Below, one piece after another: positions 7,457 to 15,573 of a DNA stretch of 32,422 nucleotides (the stretch's first letter is position 1; each line of letters opens with the position of its first letter). The stretch spans positions 1-32,422 of IMG/VR virus record IMGVR_UViG_3300030329_000094; one strand, 5' to 3'. The notes under the pieces were generated by a model. The model was not told the DNA's origin. It saw nothing but the letters and a program-made list of their open reading frames with translations, and did no database searches. The translations under genes were made by a program, and so were the position numbers. Source of the stretch: a virus.

Positions 7457-8713
7457 TTACCCGCCTGCGTTAAAAAAAGCTTCTTCTGCTTCAGTTGTAG
7501 AGAGTTGTTCAATAACATCAACTCTACGTATCAAAGGTTTTAACGAATCTCTATCTTTATCTCCACCTTCATAAAACCTATCCACTGTATCATTCCACTT
7601 ATTAACAACACCTGTTAAGTCTCTTTCTCTTATTGATAAAAGGTTTCGTAAAGTTTGAAGCTGTAACGTAGGGTCAGCACCAGCAATTAACTTTGCGTAC
7701 TCCCTGTCAGCGTCTGAAAGACCAGTACCAGAACCAAAATCTTTTATTTGTTCTGCAACAAGCTTACCAGCTTCAGCTATAAATGCTTCTTGATTAGTTA
7801 CTTTTGGGTCAAACTCTCGTCCTAATATCAACTCACCAAGTCTACGTATTTGTAGTTTAGCGTTAGCTCCTAAACCAGTGTCCATTCCTTCAATTCTACC
7901 TTGTTGTCTTTTTATAAGGAGTAAAAGACTACCTGCTTTTTCTGCTTTCTCTTTGAATTTTATAAATTCAGGAGCAATTTCGTCAGTAACTTCTTTTGTT
8001 AATAAACCATCAAAGTCTCCAAGTTCTTTTGTTAACTGAGGAGCTTCATTTACTAAATTTAATTCTGAAGGATCTACCCACTTTTTCCCTTCTGGGTCGT
8101 ATATTAAACCGTTGCTTTCGTTGTACACAGCTATTTCACCTGACTTATTAATCCAAGCTTTTGCGTTTCCTTCTTCTCCTTCTAGTATCTTAAAAAAAGT
8201 TTCGTTATTTGCGTCTTTTAAACCTAATATGTTAAACTCTTCTGGCCTTATGTTGCGTCTTTCAGCTATTGCTTTTTTTTGCGCGGTTGTTAATTCCTGT
8301 AACTTTGAGTATCGTTCTAGTCTTGCCTCTTTCATAACTTCGCTTAATTCTTCAGGATTAGTTATTTCTCGCACTATAGGTACTAAATCATTTAACCCCA
8401 TTGACTCAAGTAAAGTTAAAGCTTTTGCTTTTCTTGTTTTAAAAGAACTTTGTTGGTCTTCTGACAATTTAAGCTGTTGTGCTGCTGTAGCAACTTCAGC
8501 AGCCTTTGCTAAGTCACCTCTGGACTGATAGTACATAGCTAGTTTCGTTAGTCCTTCAGAGGTTTTTAAGTCAATCCCTGCTATTTCTTCTCTTTTTCTT
8601 TTGGCTTTCATAGCACTAGGAACACTACCAAGCGCAGTACCTAAGTTAAACAAACTTTGGGTCATAGCAGGTTGACCTAGATTGGACAAAAACTCTCTTG
8701 AAAATGTAGCCAT
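7457..8713 (-). CDS. internal virion protein, helical, unknown family
   Basis: A 418-residue, largely helical protein. Residues about 40-90 (K-T-S-E-G-L-T-K-L-A-M-Y-Y-Q-S-R-G-D-L) look like short helical, TPR-like hairpins, and the rest is rich in charged helices. GGAGG lies upstream of the ATG. It stands between two other candidate internal proteins at the end of the structural arm, where T7-like phages keep ejection proteins (gp14-gp16). It is AT-rich like its downstream neighbour and unlike the gene at 8726-9550. I do not recognise a specific family. Confidence 0.65.
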   Translation of the reverse strand: MATFSREFLSNLGQPAMTQSLFNLGTALGSVPSAMKAKRKREEIAGIDLKTSEGLTKLAMYYQSRGDLAKAAEVATAAQQLKLSEDQQSSFKTRKAKALTLLESMGLNDLVPIVREITNPEELSEVMKEARLERYSKLQELTTAQKKAIAERRNIRPEEFNILGLKDANNETFFKILEGEEGNAKAWINKSGEIAVYNESNGLIYDPEGKKWVDPSELNLVNEAPQLTKELGDFDGLLTKEVTDEIAPEFIKFKEKAEKAGSLLLLIKRQQGRIEGMDTGLGANAKLQIRRLGELILGREFDPKVTNQEAFIAEAGKLVAEQIKDFGSGTGLSDADREYAKLIAGADPTLQLQTLRNLLSIRERDLTGVVNKWNDTVDRFYEGGDKDRDSLKPLIRRVDVIEQLSTTEAEEAFFNAGG

Positions 8714-8725
8714 TATAAATCCTCC

Positions 8726-9550
8726 TTATTTACCAAATAGGCCGCCCAAGCTTGCTTCGGCAAGACTAGTGCCAAATCCTCCGGCAACATTAGCCTGAGC
8801 TAAAGCTGACTGCAGCAACGCCTCAAGTCCTGTTGCATAAGTTTCTCCGTACGCCCCTGCTTGTTGTGCCATTGCTTGTCTACGCTGTTCTGCCCCTGTC
8901 ATTCCTGGTTGTAACCCACTTAACAACTGTGCTTGTGGTACGTAACCAGAGGCCAACATACCTGTACCCAACTGTGCCTGTCGTTGTTGCTCCTGTCCTG
9001 CAAACTCCAACGCACTTAACATTGCTCTGTTCTTGGCTTCTTCCTGAGCTTGTGCTAACGCTAGTTGCTCAGGGGTTCCTCCAAACATGGACGTGCGTAC
9101 ACCTAGTCGTCCTTGGTTAGCCAGGCGTTGTTCTAATGCAAGACGCTGACGTTCTTCTTCAGGGGCTTGTGCTGCCCTCATGCGGTTGTATATGTCTTGC
9201 TCACGTTGAGCTGTGTCTGTCTCTGCTAGATCAAAAAACATACCCGCCCTACGTAGCTGTTCTTCCTGTAGGTTCTGTTCGTCAGGAGACGTTTGAATGT
9301 CATACGTCATTTGCCCTGTTTCGGGGTCTTGAGTCATACCAAACTGACCGCCTGTTGCTGTTGTGACGGTGTAGGGCTGAAACGCAAACCTTTCTTCTAG
9401 CTTGTCTGCTAAACTAGGTTCGCCGTCATAACCTTCAGACATACGTTGAAAAGCTTCTCTACCTACTTTACCTACGTCTTCGTACCCTTTAGCAGCTAAA
9501 GCTAGACCAGCAGCGGTCCCTGCTCCTCCTAATAGTTTTTCCCAGTCCAT
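8726..9550 (-). CDS. internal virion protein, Ala/Gln-rich
   Basis: A 274-residue protein with an N-terminal glycine/alanine-rich segment (about 7-22, L-G-G-A-G-T-A-A-G-L-A-L-A-A-K). A long central helix rich in A, Q, R and E follows, and the C-terminal tail is G/A-rich. Such composition is typical of small ejection proteins such as T7 gp14, which enter the outer membrane of the host. It is translationally coupled to a micro-ORF (TAATG overlap at 9548-9552), with GGAGGA before the start. Its base composition is richer in G+C than the next two genes. Confidence 0.65.
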   Translation of the reverse strand: MDWEKLLGGAGTAAGLALAAKGYEDVGKVGREAFQRMSEGYDGEPSLADKLEERFAFQPYTVTTATGGQFGMTQDPETGQMTYDIQTSPDEQNLQEEQLRRAGMFFDLAETDTAQREQDIYNRMRAAQAPEEERQRLALEQRLANQGRLGVRTSMFGGTPEQLALAQAQEEAKNRAMLSALEFAGQEQQRQAQLGTGMLASGYVPQAQLLSGLQPGMTGAEQRRQAMAQQAGAYGETYATGLEALLQSALAQANVAGGFGTSLAEASLGGLFGK

Positions 9551-9606
9551 TAGTACGTTCCTCCGCCAAGAGTACTTCTTGTTTTATATTTGTTGTACGT
9601 CATCAT
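9550..9606 (-). CDS. 18-codon micro-ORF linking two late genes
   Basis: An ATG at 9606 overlaps the stop of the tail nozzle gene (ATGA), and the 18-residue frame ends in a TAATG overlap with the next gene's start. It fills the intergenic gap exactly. It encodes M-M-T-Y-N-K-Y-K-T-R-S-T-L-G-G-G-T-Y, and its last codons contain the Shine-Dalgarno site of the downstream gene. It may be a real basic micropeptide or only a coupling device. Confidence 0.45.
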   Translation of the reverse strand: MMTYNKYKTRSTLGGGTY

Positions 9607-11153
9607 ATTGTTCTACCTACTGTTGCAAGCACGTTGATTTCCTGTAAAGATAATTCTTCTCCGTTTATGTCAGCTTCCATGTCAATAGATATACTACCGC
9701 CACTTCCGTTAGCGTTTACGCCTAAAGCCGACGTAATAAACTCTCCGGTTGAAAACTGTCCTATGTTGAATTCACTTTCGTTAAAAGAAGCTTTTGCCTG
9801 TGTTGGCAGAGCTATGTTTCTTGTTCCTGATTTTGATTTAAAATCATAAGACCACCTGAGAAAAATATCTGCTCCACTACCTCCCACAACAACCGGCCTG
9901 AGTTTTTTAAGAAATTTAAGTTTAGTTGTGTCTCCAAATGTCAACTCAGGGCTTGTATATTTAAAACGATAGGTAGAGGTGTTGTCTAAATAACCTGAAT
10001 AAAGACCAACCCCATGCAGACCACCTATTAACAAAGTTCCGTTGTCTTTACGTCCATAAGAAGTAAAGCCAGTACCGGGCCACCGTGTTACTCTGTACGA
10101 ACCGTCTTCAAGAGTACCACGAATATCAAAACAGTAAGTTGTGTCGTGTCCGGTAAACGTAAGTAAATAAAAGTTTTCTTCGGGAAAGTACACAGACCTG
10201 AAAAACTCTGTCTCTGAATTTAGTAAAGAAATAATGTCCTTTGTAATTGTAGAAGATAAGTCACTAATAGGCATGGACTTTTCCTGTATAGTCCTGCCAA
10301 AGCTTTTTAAACCCGTCTGAGACAAGAACAGAACGTCTTTACCTGTGTGCTGAACTGTGTCTCTGTCCACACAACCTACACCAGAAACTGTGTCTGCTAG
10401 GGTCATGGAAGCAGGTGCAGTAGCTCCTGAGTAAACTACAATACTACGTTTACCAAAAATTATCAGGTGGTTGTTGTGGGCAGCTAAGGCTACTATCTCG
10501 TCGTAGCCGTCAGGCCAGACTTTAGATACATCAAGAGAACCAGAACTACCTCCTGTCCATATATGCCCAGACAAAAGGTCTGACCAGTAAATAGTAGATT
10601 TGTCAGTACTGAAATCAGCAGTCCATAGTCTACCGTAAGCCGCTAGAACTTCATTTCCGTACATAGAAGAAGTTAAACCAGCAGCACTGTTGACTGAACT
10701 AAGTGTAACTACGTTGCTGTTAGCTCCTCCTGACGAGCCTGAAGCAACTGTGTTGTAAATAAGAGGCTGTACCCCACGTTGAAAAAAATAAGTACTGTCG
10801 TTAAAGTTTACCATCTTCCAGTTGTCAGCAGAAATAGAGTAACCACCAGGAGTTTCATCAGCTAACGTCGTTGTTCCGCTTAATATCTTGTTGTTACCCA
10901 CTGAAAATATCTTAGTGGTCCCTGCGTCATTTTTAAACTCTTTAACGGCTCTTACTTTACCTGAACCCAGTTGAGTTTTATTTGTTGTAGTGACATTGAG
11001 TCCTTTTCGTGCCGCTATACGCCCACGTCGGTCTATTATAGCGTTATCAGCTACTTCTGCAAAAGAAGGGTCTTGAGCAAGGGGCGAGTCTTCTGTATTG
11101 ATACCTTTGAACGCAGGAGCGACAAGGTTAATGCTGTTTAGTTTTTGTGCCAT
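9603..11153 (-). CDS. tail nozzle / tail tubular protein B-like
   Basis: A 516-residue protein. The N-terminus, with G-I-N-T-E-D-S-P-L-A then A-D-N-A-I-I-D-R-R-G-R-I-A-A-R-K-G (about 18-50), is the usual opening of podoviral tail nozzle proteins in marine phages. The remainder is beta-rich, consistent with a propeller-type nozzle. It follows the adaptor gene by 7 bases, matching the T7 order gp11-gp12. It should form the distal tail tube through which DNA leaves. GAGGA precedes the ATG. The role is assigned by pattern and order. Confidence 0.75.
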   Translation of the reverse strand: MAQKLNSINLVAPAFKGINTEDSPLAQDPSFAEVADNAIIDRRGRIAARKGLNVTTTNKTQLGSGKVRAVKEFKNDAGTTKIFSVGNNKILSGTTTLADETPGGYSISADNWKMVNFNDSTYFFQRGVQPLIYNTVASGSSGGANSNVVTLSSVNSAAGLTSSMYGNEVLAAYGRLWTADFSTDKSTIYWSDLLSGHIWTGGSSGSLDVSKVWPDGYDEIVALAAHNNHLIIFGKRSIVVYSGATAPASMTLADTVSGVGCVDRDTVQHTGKDVLFLSQTGLKSFGRTIQEKSMPISDLSSTITKDIISLLNSETEFFRSVYFPEENFYLLTFTGHDTTYCFDIRGTLEDGSYRVTRWPGTGFTSYGRKDNGTLLIGGLHGVGLYSGYLDNTSTYRFKYTSPELTFGDTTKLKFLKKLRPVVVGGSGADIFLRWSYDFKSKSGTRNIALPTQAKASFNESEFNIGQFSTGEFITSALGVNANGSGGSISIDMEADINGEELSLQEINVLATVGRTI

Positions 11154-11160
11154 CTATTCC

Positions 11161-11808
11161 TCAAGGCGTGTAAAAAATAGTTTCTTCTGGGTGTCTACCT
11201 GCATCATGTGCTATAGCGTCTGCTAAGTATCTATTAGCTATAGTAAAGTACTCAGCGGTTGAAGTACCGCCTGTTTCTCCACGCTCCCTTGAAGCAAGTG
11301 CTACCGCCAGTTGAATTACTGCGTTTTCAGGAACTGCTAGAGAATCTGAATCGTTCGTTAAAACAGAGTTACGAATAACACCGTCAAAACGTAAAGCATA
11401 AACTGCGTCTGGTTTTGGGTAAACGTCAATCGTCATGTCTCCGTTACCGTCTACCCCAGCATACGTATAGTATCTAGGTGATCCGGTAACAGGACTACCT
11501 AAATAAAGCTGTTCGTCAAACCAGTTGTTCGTCTGGTACTTCATCTCAAGATTGGACGTGTCGTTAAGTACATTCAGTTCTTTTATCTTGTCTCCGCTAT
11601 TAGTTAACGAATAGTTTATTGTGTCAGCCACAGTATTAAAAGCTAATGTTGTTCGTAGTGCTGACCAATCCCAAGCACTCTCAACTAAATCTTTAGCGTC
11701 ATTTACAATATCACCTATAAGTTTACTGTAGCTTGTTGCCTGAACCGTAGCTACCTCGTTTTCTCTTATTCTTCGTAGAACATTGTTTACTACGTTTATA
11801 TAAGTCAT
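11161..11808 (-). CDS. tail tubular protein A-like (head-tail adaptor)
   Basis: A 215-residue protein resembling T7 gp11. The N-terminus V-N-N-V-L-R-R-I-R-E-N-E and the later W-D-W-S-A-L-R are typical. The C-terminal part has A-V-I-Q-L-A-V-A-L-A-S-R-E-R-G-E and is helical. It likely forms the ring between portal and nozzle. Its ATG overlaps the stop of the preceding gene. Family and order agree, so the assignment is fairly secure. Confidence 0.82.
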   Translation of the reverse strand: MTYINVVNNVLRRIRENEVATVQATSYSKLIGDIVNDAKDLVESAWDWSALRTTLAFNTVADTINYSLTNSGDKIKELNVLNDTSNLEMKYQTNNWFDEQLYLGSPVTGSPRYYTYAGVDGNGDMTIDVYPKPDAVYALRFDGVIRNSVLTNDSDSLAVPENAVIQLAVALASRERGETGGTSTAEYFTIANRYLADAIAHDAGRHPEETIFYTP

Positions 11809-13607
11809 TAAACTATTCCTCTAAACAAACTGTCGTTTATTAAACGATTAAGCGCGACGTTGTAGTCTTTAAGTTGATACTGTACAGGCACAAAGTCAGA
11901 CAGACCGTAACCTAAATTATCCATGTAACCTGTACCGGTTTTTCTTCCACCACCTGTAAGCATGCCTCCACCACCACCACCAGTAAAAGGCTCGTCTTTT
12001 TTAACGTCGTCTGTACCAGAAGTAACAACACCGCCTGAAGAGTCCCTATCGTCTGTATCAAAGCTATCTCCAGACCCGTCTCCTCCGTCTGGCCCTGGCC
12101 TTCCTTCGTCGTCTTGCCCTGGTTCGACAGGACCACCGTCTGGCCTTGGTTCTCCTCCGTCTTGCCCTGGCTCTTCTCCGTCTTGCTCTTGTTTATACTG
12201 GTCACCAGTCCATACCCCGTCCGGCCCAGCTTCTTCTCCAGTAGAGGAGATATCGTCTCCGGGGACAGGTCCGTCTCCTTTCTGGCCTTCAGGCAAGTCC
12301 CTTCTCTCCGGATCGTGTCGGTCCCGTTCTTCTTCTCCAGTAACAGGAGGATCTTTATTTTCATCATCAGGAGGAGGTTCTTCTTGTGGCTGGCCGTCGT
12401 CTCCAGTACCGTCTGGTTCTCCTTCGTCTTCGCCTTCTCCAGCAGCAGGTGGAAAATACTTTGTTTTAGTTGTTTCTACAGCAGAGCCAATAACCCCACT
12501 AGCCAGTAACCAACCTAATAAACCTTCTTTACCGTCAGCACCGTCTAATAAACCACCAGCAGTTACCGCTACTCTACGTAAAATACTACCTGCTGCATCA
12601 ACGACGTTTACAAAAATGTTCCCGTCATTGTCCGTAAAAATATCCCCTATTTCTTCACCAGCTTCAAGAATACCGCTTATCGTGTTTTCAATACCTTCTT
12701 TTATCTGATTAGGTAGACTTTTTATTTTTTCTTTTATCTCGTTTATTTTATTTTTAGCTGCTTCAGTAATAACTATTTCACCATTATCTAAAATGTCAAC
12801 TTCTAAACCATTTCCTTGTATGTATTCAGGTAAACCGGGAATAGGTATAAGAACTCTTCCTCTTACTACGCCTCCTGCGTCCGGCTTAAAAACAACCCCA
12901 ACACCAGGTAAACGATTAAGAAAGTCGTCTAGCATTCTTTCTAGGTCAGCGTCTACTCCCGTGTCGTTTGGATTACCTCTTAACCACCAAGGTTCATTAT
13001 TTATTGGTTGGTCTTCTCCAGGCGGTAATGTTTCTCTACCTAGTACACTGTCCCATTCACCTTCTCCAAAACTTAAAGAACTATAGAGTTCTCCAATAGT
13101 GTTTTTATTTTTTTGTCTTGTTTCTTCGTTATTAAACCCTTCTAACGCAGAGGCTACAAAGGCTTGATTGTTAGATTCCGGGTCTACTTCTATTTCACCA
13201 GAGGGAACCTCTACCTCAAACCCTGTCTCATCGTCTGTCGTGTCTGCGTTAACATCTACTTCTTCTTCTTCTTCTGCTTCTCCTTCATCACCATCTTGAC
13301 TACTTTCGGTATCCTCCCTGCTTTCTTCATCTGTTTCTTCTTCTTCTTCTCCTTCTTCGTCCTCAGTGTCCTCTTGCGGAGAAGGCCCAGGCACTCCTAA
13401 TACAAGACAATATGGTCTACCTTGATAAGATTCTCTTCTAAAGCCCGGTGGACACGTACCGTCTGAATTTAGATCAACTACCGCTGGGCCTCCTATTTTT
13501 GTAACCCGAAAAAAAGTAGGAATCATTCTTAAAAGCATCTTTTGAAACCAATAAAAAGGCTCATCAAATATGCTTTTTGCAGGTGGATTACCAGTAAAAA
13601 GTCCCAT
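11808..13607 (-). CDS. large low-complexity acidic virion-associated protein
   Basis: A 599-residue protein. The start at 13607 overlaps the stop of the previous gene (TAATG), so upstream in-frame codons to 13643 are not used. An N-terminal region with C-P-P-G-F-R and a nearby Y-C-L-V is followed by a long acidic run of E and D (about 80-125). A more ordered, partly hydrophobic middle contains E-I-K-E-K-I-K-S-L-P. A second disordered block (about 395-535) is rich in G, P, D, E and Q. The last 50 residues end with a G-run and an ordered tail. I do not recognise a family. It lies between lysis-region and tail genes, so a virion-associated role is plausible but unproven. Confidence 0.7.
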   Translation of the reverse strand: MGLFTGNPPAKSIFDEPFYWFQKMLLRMIPTFFRVTKIGGPAVVDLNSDGTCPPGFRRESYQGRPYCLVLGVPGPSPQEDTEDEEGEEEEETDEESREDTESSQDGDEGEAEEEEEVDVNADTTDDETGFEVEVPSGEIEVDPESNNQAFVASALEGFNNEETRQKNKNTIGELYSSLSFGEGEWDSVLGRETLPPGEDQPINNEPWWLRGNPNDTGVDADLERMLDDFLNRLPGVGVVFKPDAGGVVRGRVLIPIPGLPEYIQGNGLEVDILDNGEIVITEAAKNKINEIKEKIKSLPNQIKEGIENTISGILEAGEEIGDIFTDNDGNIFVNVVDAAGSILRRVAVTAGGLLDGADGKEGLLGWLLASGVIGSAVETTKTKYFPPAAGEGEDEGEPDGTGDDGQPQEEPPPDDENKDPPVTGEEERDRHDPERRDLPEGQKGDGPVPGDDISSTGEEAGPDGVWTGDQYKQEQDGEEPGQDGGEPRPDGGPVEPGQDDEGRPGPDGGDGSGDSFDTDDRDSSGGVVTSGTDDVKKDEPFTGGGGGGMLTGGGRKTGTGYMDNLGYGLSDFVPVQYQLKDYNVALNRLINDSLFRGIV

Positions 13608-13828
13608 TATATAATCACCATTGTAATAACAGTAGCAGTACAACTAAGAGCCGTACCTATAACTAACCAGGCCAGCTTTTCCCAACGGGCAGCATGAGTG
13701 TCTGTAGCTCTCCTAAGCTCTCTAAGTTCTATAACTGACTCAGCCCAACGCTCCCCACATTCTTTTTCGTGTTTAGCTATTCGTTCTAAAGCTTCTAAAG
13801 CCATTTCTAACGCTTTATCAGTACCCAT
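13607..13828 (-). CDS. small membrane protein, XhlA/holin-like
   Basis: A 73-residue protein. The ATG at 13828 lies 1 base after the 3TM holin stop; the longer frame to 13885 would overlap the holin. Residues 1-45 form a charged helix and residues about 50-73 are one hydrophobic segment at the extreme C-terminus (L-A-W-L-V-I-G-T-A-L). This layout resembles haemolysin XhlA-type proteins that assist holins. It is placed in the lysis cluster. Confidence 0.65.
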   Translation of the reverse strand: MGTDKALEMALEALERIAKHEKECGERWAESVIELRELRRATDTHAARWEKLAWLVIGTALSCTATVITMVII

Positions 13829-13829
13829 A

Positions 13830-14210
13830 TTATTTCTTCTTGAGGCTAAGTAAACGATCAACTCCTTTAATACCAAAAGAAGCACTAATACAAATAAAAA
13901 GCAAGTACTGATAATAATCAGGAAGTTCGCCTAAAGCCTGGAAAGCGTACTTAGTTCTATCAATAATTGAAGGATCATTGACGATAATGCTGTACCCTAT
14001 CATAAAAATGGGTACGCTGAGTACCAAGGTCCAAAATTCGTCTTTCCAGCTATTAGCTGAAGCATCAGCCATTCTAGCTTCCCAGTCAGCGTTGTTCTGA
14101 ATAGTCTGCATTTGAGCTTCATGTTTTGCTTTAGATATTTCATTTCTATTTTTTATTATCTGTCCTGCTATATTAGCAACAGGAGAGATCAAAGAAGTCA
14201 ACCAGTTCAT
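13830..14210 (-). CDS. holin, 3TM gene-transfer-release type
   Basis: A 126-residue protein with an N-terminal amphipathic stretch (W-L-T-S-L-I-S-P-V), a charged helix (20-50) and two clear hydrophobic segments at about 58-77 and 98-118. The arrangement and W-K-D-E-F-W-T-L match the 'holin of 3TMs, gene-transfer release' family known from phages and gene transfer agents. It should permeabilise the inner membrane to release the endolysin. The M15 endolysin of this phage lies far away at 24.4-24.7 kb. Confidence 0.8.
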   Translation of the reverse strand: MNWLTSLISPVANIAGQIIKNRNEISKAKHEAQMQTIQNNADWEARMADASANSWKDEFWTLVLSVPIFMIGYSIIVNDPSIIDRTKYAFQALGELPDYYQYLLFICISASFGIKGVDRLLSLKKK

Positions 14211-14369
14211 CTATTCTTGCTCCATAGACCAGGTTTTGCTTGTGGTTCTTGCAACGTCTAATTCAGACAAATGTGTTTCAGGATCATATTCAGCTAGTCT
14301 TTTTTTCCTTTCTTCAGGAAAAGCTTGAAAGTACTCTTCAATTAAAATTATTGGTTCTACGCTGGTCAT
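14211..14369 (-). CDS. 52-residue hypothetical protein in lysis cluster
   Basis: A small frame from an ATG at 14369 to a TAG at 14213. The protein is acidic and helical (I-E-E-Y-F-Q-A-F-P-E-E-R-K-K-R-L). It ends directly before the holin start (stop and ATG adjacent) and overlaps the upstream gene by 32 bases. No family is recognised. The packing between neighbours supports it as real. Confidence 0.55.
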   Translation of the reverse strand: MTSVEPIILIEEYFQAFPEERKKRLAEYDPETHLSELDVARTTSKTWSMEQE

Positions 14370-14577
14370 AAAACACATTGCCTTTATTTACTATCTTCGG
14401 AATACAGTAAGAAGTTACCTTTTCTTGTCTGTAGTAGTTTCGACCTGACGCTAGTGTTTCTTGTTGTTCTATAGCTCTACTAAATTTGTTACACTGGTAT
14501 ATGTCACGAAAAAGCATAGAGTCATCACTAACTACATTATTGTCTACAACAACCACCAGTAAAAACGCCATTAGCAT
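14338..14577 (-). CDS. small conserved-type phage protein with N-terminal membrane segment
   Basis: A 79-residue protein with a short hydrophobic N-terminus (L-M-A-F-L-L-V-V-V-V) followed by a region with F-R-D-I-Y-Q-C-N-K-F-S and Y-C-I-P-K. Proteins of this layout, with 'F-R-d-i-x-x-C-N-x-F' and a later Y-C-x-P, are frequent near lysis genes of marine podoviruses and cyanophages (from memory). The two cysteines could form a disulphide outside the cytoplasm. The start may be at 14577 or the ATG two codons later. It overlaps the previous gene by 7 bases. Confidence 0.65.
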   Translation of the reverse strand: MLMAFLLVVVVDNNVVSDDSMLFRDIYQCNKFSRAIEQQETLASGRNYYRQEKVTSYCIPKIVNKGNVFYDQRRTNNFN

Positions 14578-15122
14578 TTATGTCTACCACATTTTCTAAT
14601 GTTCCGTTGTTTTTCTTTTGCCTGTTCTAGTCTTTGTTTTGCGGCATCGAGCCGTGATTCTGTGATGGCCCCATAGAGAAACCAACCTGCCCAACATAAA
14701 AACAATAAAGCAATAATAATAAAAGCAGCAGTGGCTCTTTCTTTCAGCCTACGATTTCTTTCTTTACGCTTCTTGTGTATGTCCTTCAGGTACTGTAAGT
14801 GATCTCTCTCTGACTCCTTTCGTATACGTTCAGCGTCCCTCCAGACATCTGACATACCAGCCATCATCAGATGGTCTTTAATTTTCCTTTCTATGTTCTT
14901 GATTTCCCTACGTTTTATAGAGAGATCCATAGCTTCTTTAGGAGTTAGAGGTCGTTTTAGTTTTTTCTTCTTCTCCCAGTTGTCTAGCTTCTGAGCAGTC
15001 GTACCAAACTTGCCAAGTAAAGCCGCAGCGTCCTGTGCGTTAGCTTTGCCTTCCTTAAATGTCGCTATTGTGCTGTTTATTGCACTAAGGGCACTAGTTA
15101 TCGCTGCCAGTTCAGCGAACAC
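14571..15122 (-). CDS. membrane protein with long helical N-terminus
   Basis: A 183-residue protein with a GTG start. Residues 1-125 are mainly helical and very basic in the middle (K-K-K-K-L-K-R-P). A single membrane segment lies at about 131-152 (A-A-F-I-I-I-A-L-L-F-L-C-W-A-G-W), and a basic C-terminus with two cysteines follows. Similar proteins occur near lysis genes in marine phages (from memory); the function is unknown. It may be spanin-like or a lysis regulator, but it lacks a recognisable spanin signature. Confidence 0.65.
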   Translation of the reverse strand: MFAELAAITSALSAINSTIATFKEGKANAQDAAALLGKFGTTAQKLDNWEKKKKLKRPLTPKEAMDLSIKRREIKNIERKIKDHLMMAGMSDVWRDAERIRKESERDHLQYLKDIHKKRKERNRRLKERATAAFIIIALLFLCWAGWFLYGAITESRLDAAKQRLEQAKEKQRNIRKCGRHKC

Positions 15123-15128
15123 GAGAAG

Positions 15129-15272
15129 TTACCCCAAAGATTTACTGGCTAACAAAAGTCCAACCAGAAAGGGATATAACCCGTAAACACTTATTTGTAT
15201 ACGATCAAGTTGTTTTTCGATGTCGTTGTACCGGACGTTACCTTCTTTTTTATGAGCTTTTAGTTTGTCCAT
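15129..15272 (-). CDS. 47-residue small membrane protein
   Basis: An ATG at 15272 opens a 47-codon frame ending at TAA (15129-15131). Residues 1-27 are charged and helical, and residues about 29-44 form one hydrophobic segment (V-Y-G-L-Y-P-F-L-V-G-L-L-L-A). It fills the gap between two genes and its layout resembles small XhlA-like or accessory holins. The family is not recognised. Confidence 0.5.
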   Translation of the reverse strand: MDKLKAHKKEGNVRYNDIEKQLDRIQISVYGLYPFLVGLLLASKSLG

Positions 15273-15273
15273 A

Positions 15274-15573
15274 TTAACCGAATCTGTACTCCGGTTCGCT
15301 AATCTGTTTCACGCCACGCTTGAATTCAGTCACTCTGTCGTTTGTAAAGATGCTTTCAGAAACACACGCTGTCATTACGTTGTCAAACCTTGTGCTTGTA
15401 ACGTCTACCACCCAATCACGATTGGTCATAAGTAAAGCAGTGTCTGCGATTATTTGTGTGTCGCTTCTGAAAAACGCACACATCTCTGTTTCGGTGAGAA
15501 GGTTAAGCCAAACACTCGCAGGGAATAATAATGTTCCCTGTTTCCCGCTTTCTTCAAATTTATAAAATTCCAT
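15274..15573 (-). CDS. hypothetical protein at end of tail fibre block
   Basis: A 99-residue protein. The ATG at 15573 (M-E-F-Y-K-F-E-E-S-G) with GGCGG upstream is preferred over the in-frame start at 15663, which lies well inside the upstream gene. It overlaps that gene's stop by 14 bases. It looks globular with no membrane segment. It follows three fibre-type genes, so it may be a fibre chaperone or attachment subunit, but no family is recognised. Confidence 0.6.
   Translation of the reverse strand: MEFYKFEESGKQGTLLFPASVWLNLLTETEMCAFFRSDTQIIADTALLMTNRDWVVDVTSTRFDNVMTACVSESIFTNDRVTEFKRGVKQISEPEYRFG

Noticed and set aside
11962-12708. 248-residue rightward open frame, P/S-rich
   Set aside because: It is the antisense of the low-complexity acidic gene; its P/S/G bias mirrors the G/D/E codons of that gene, and no ribosome site or neighbour supports it.
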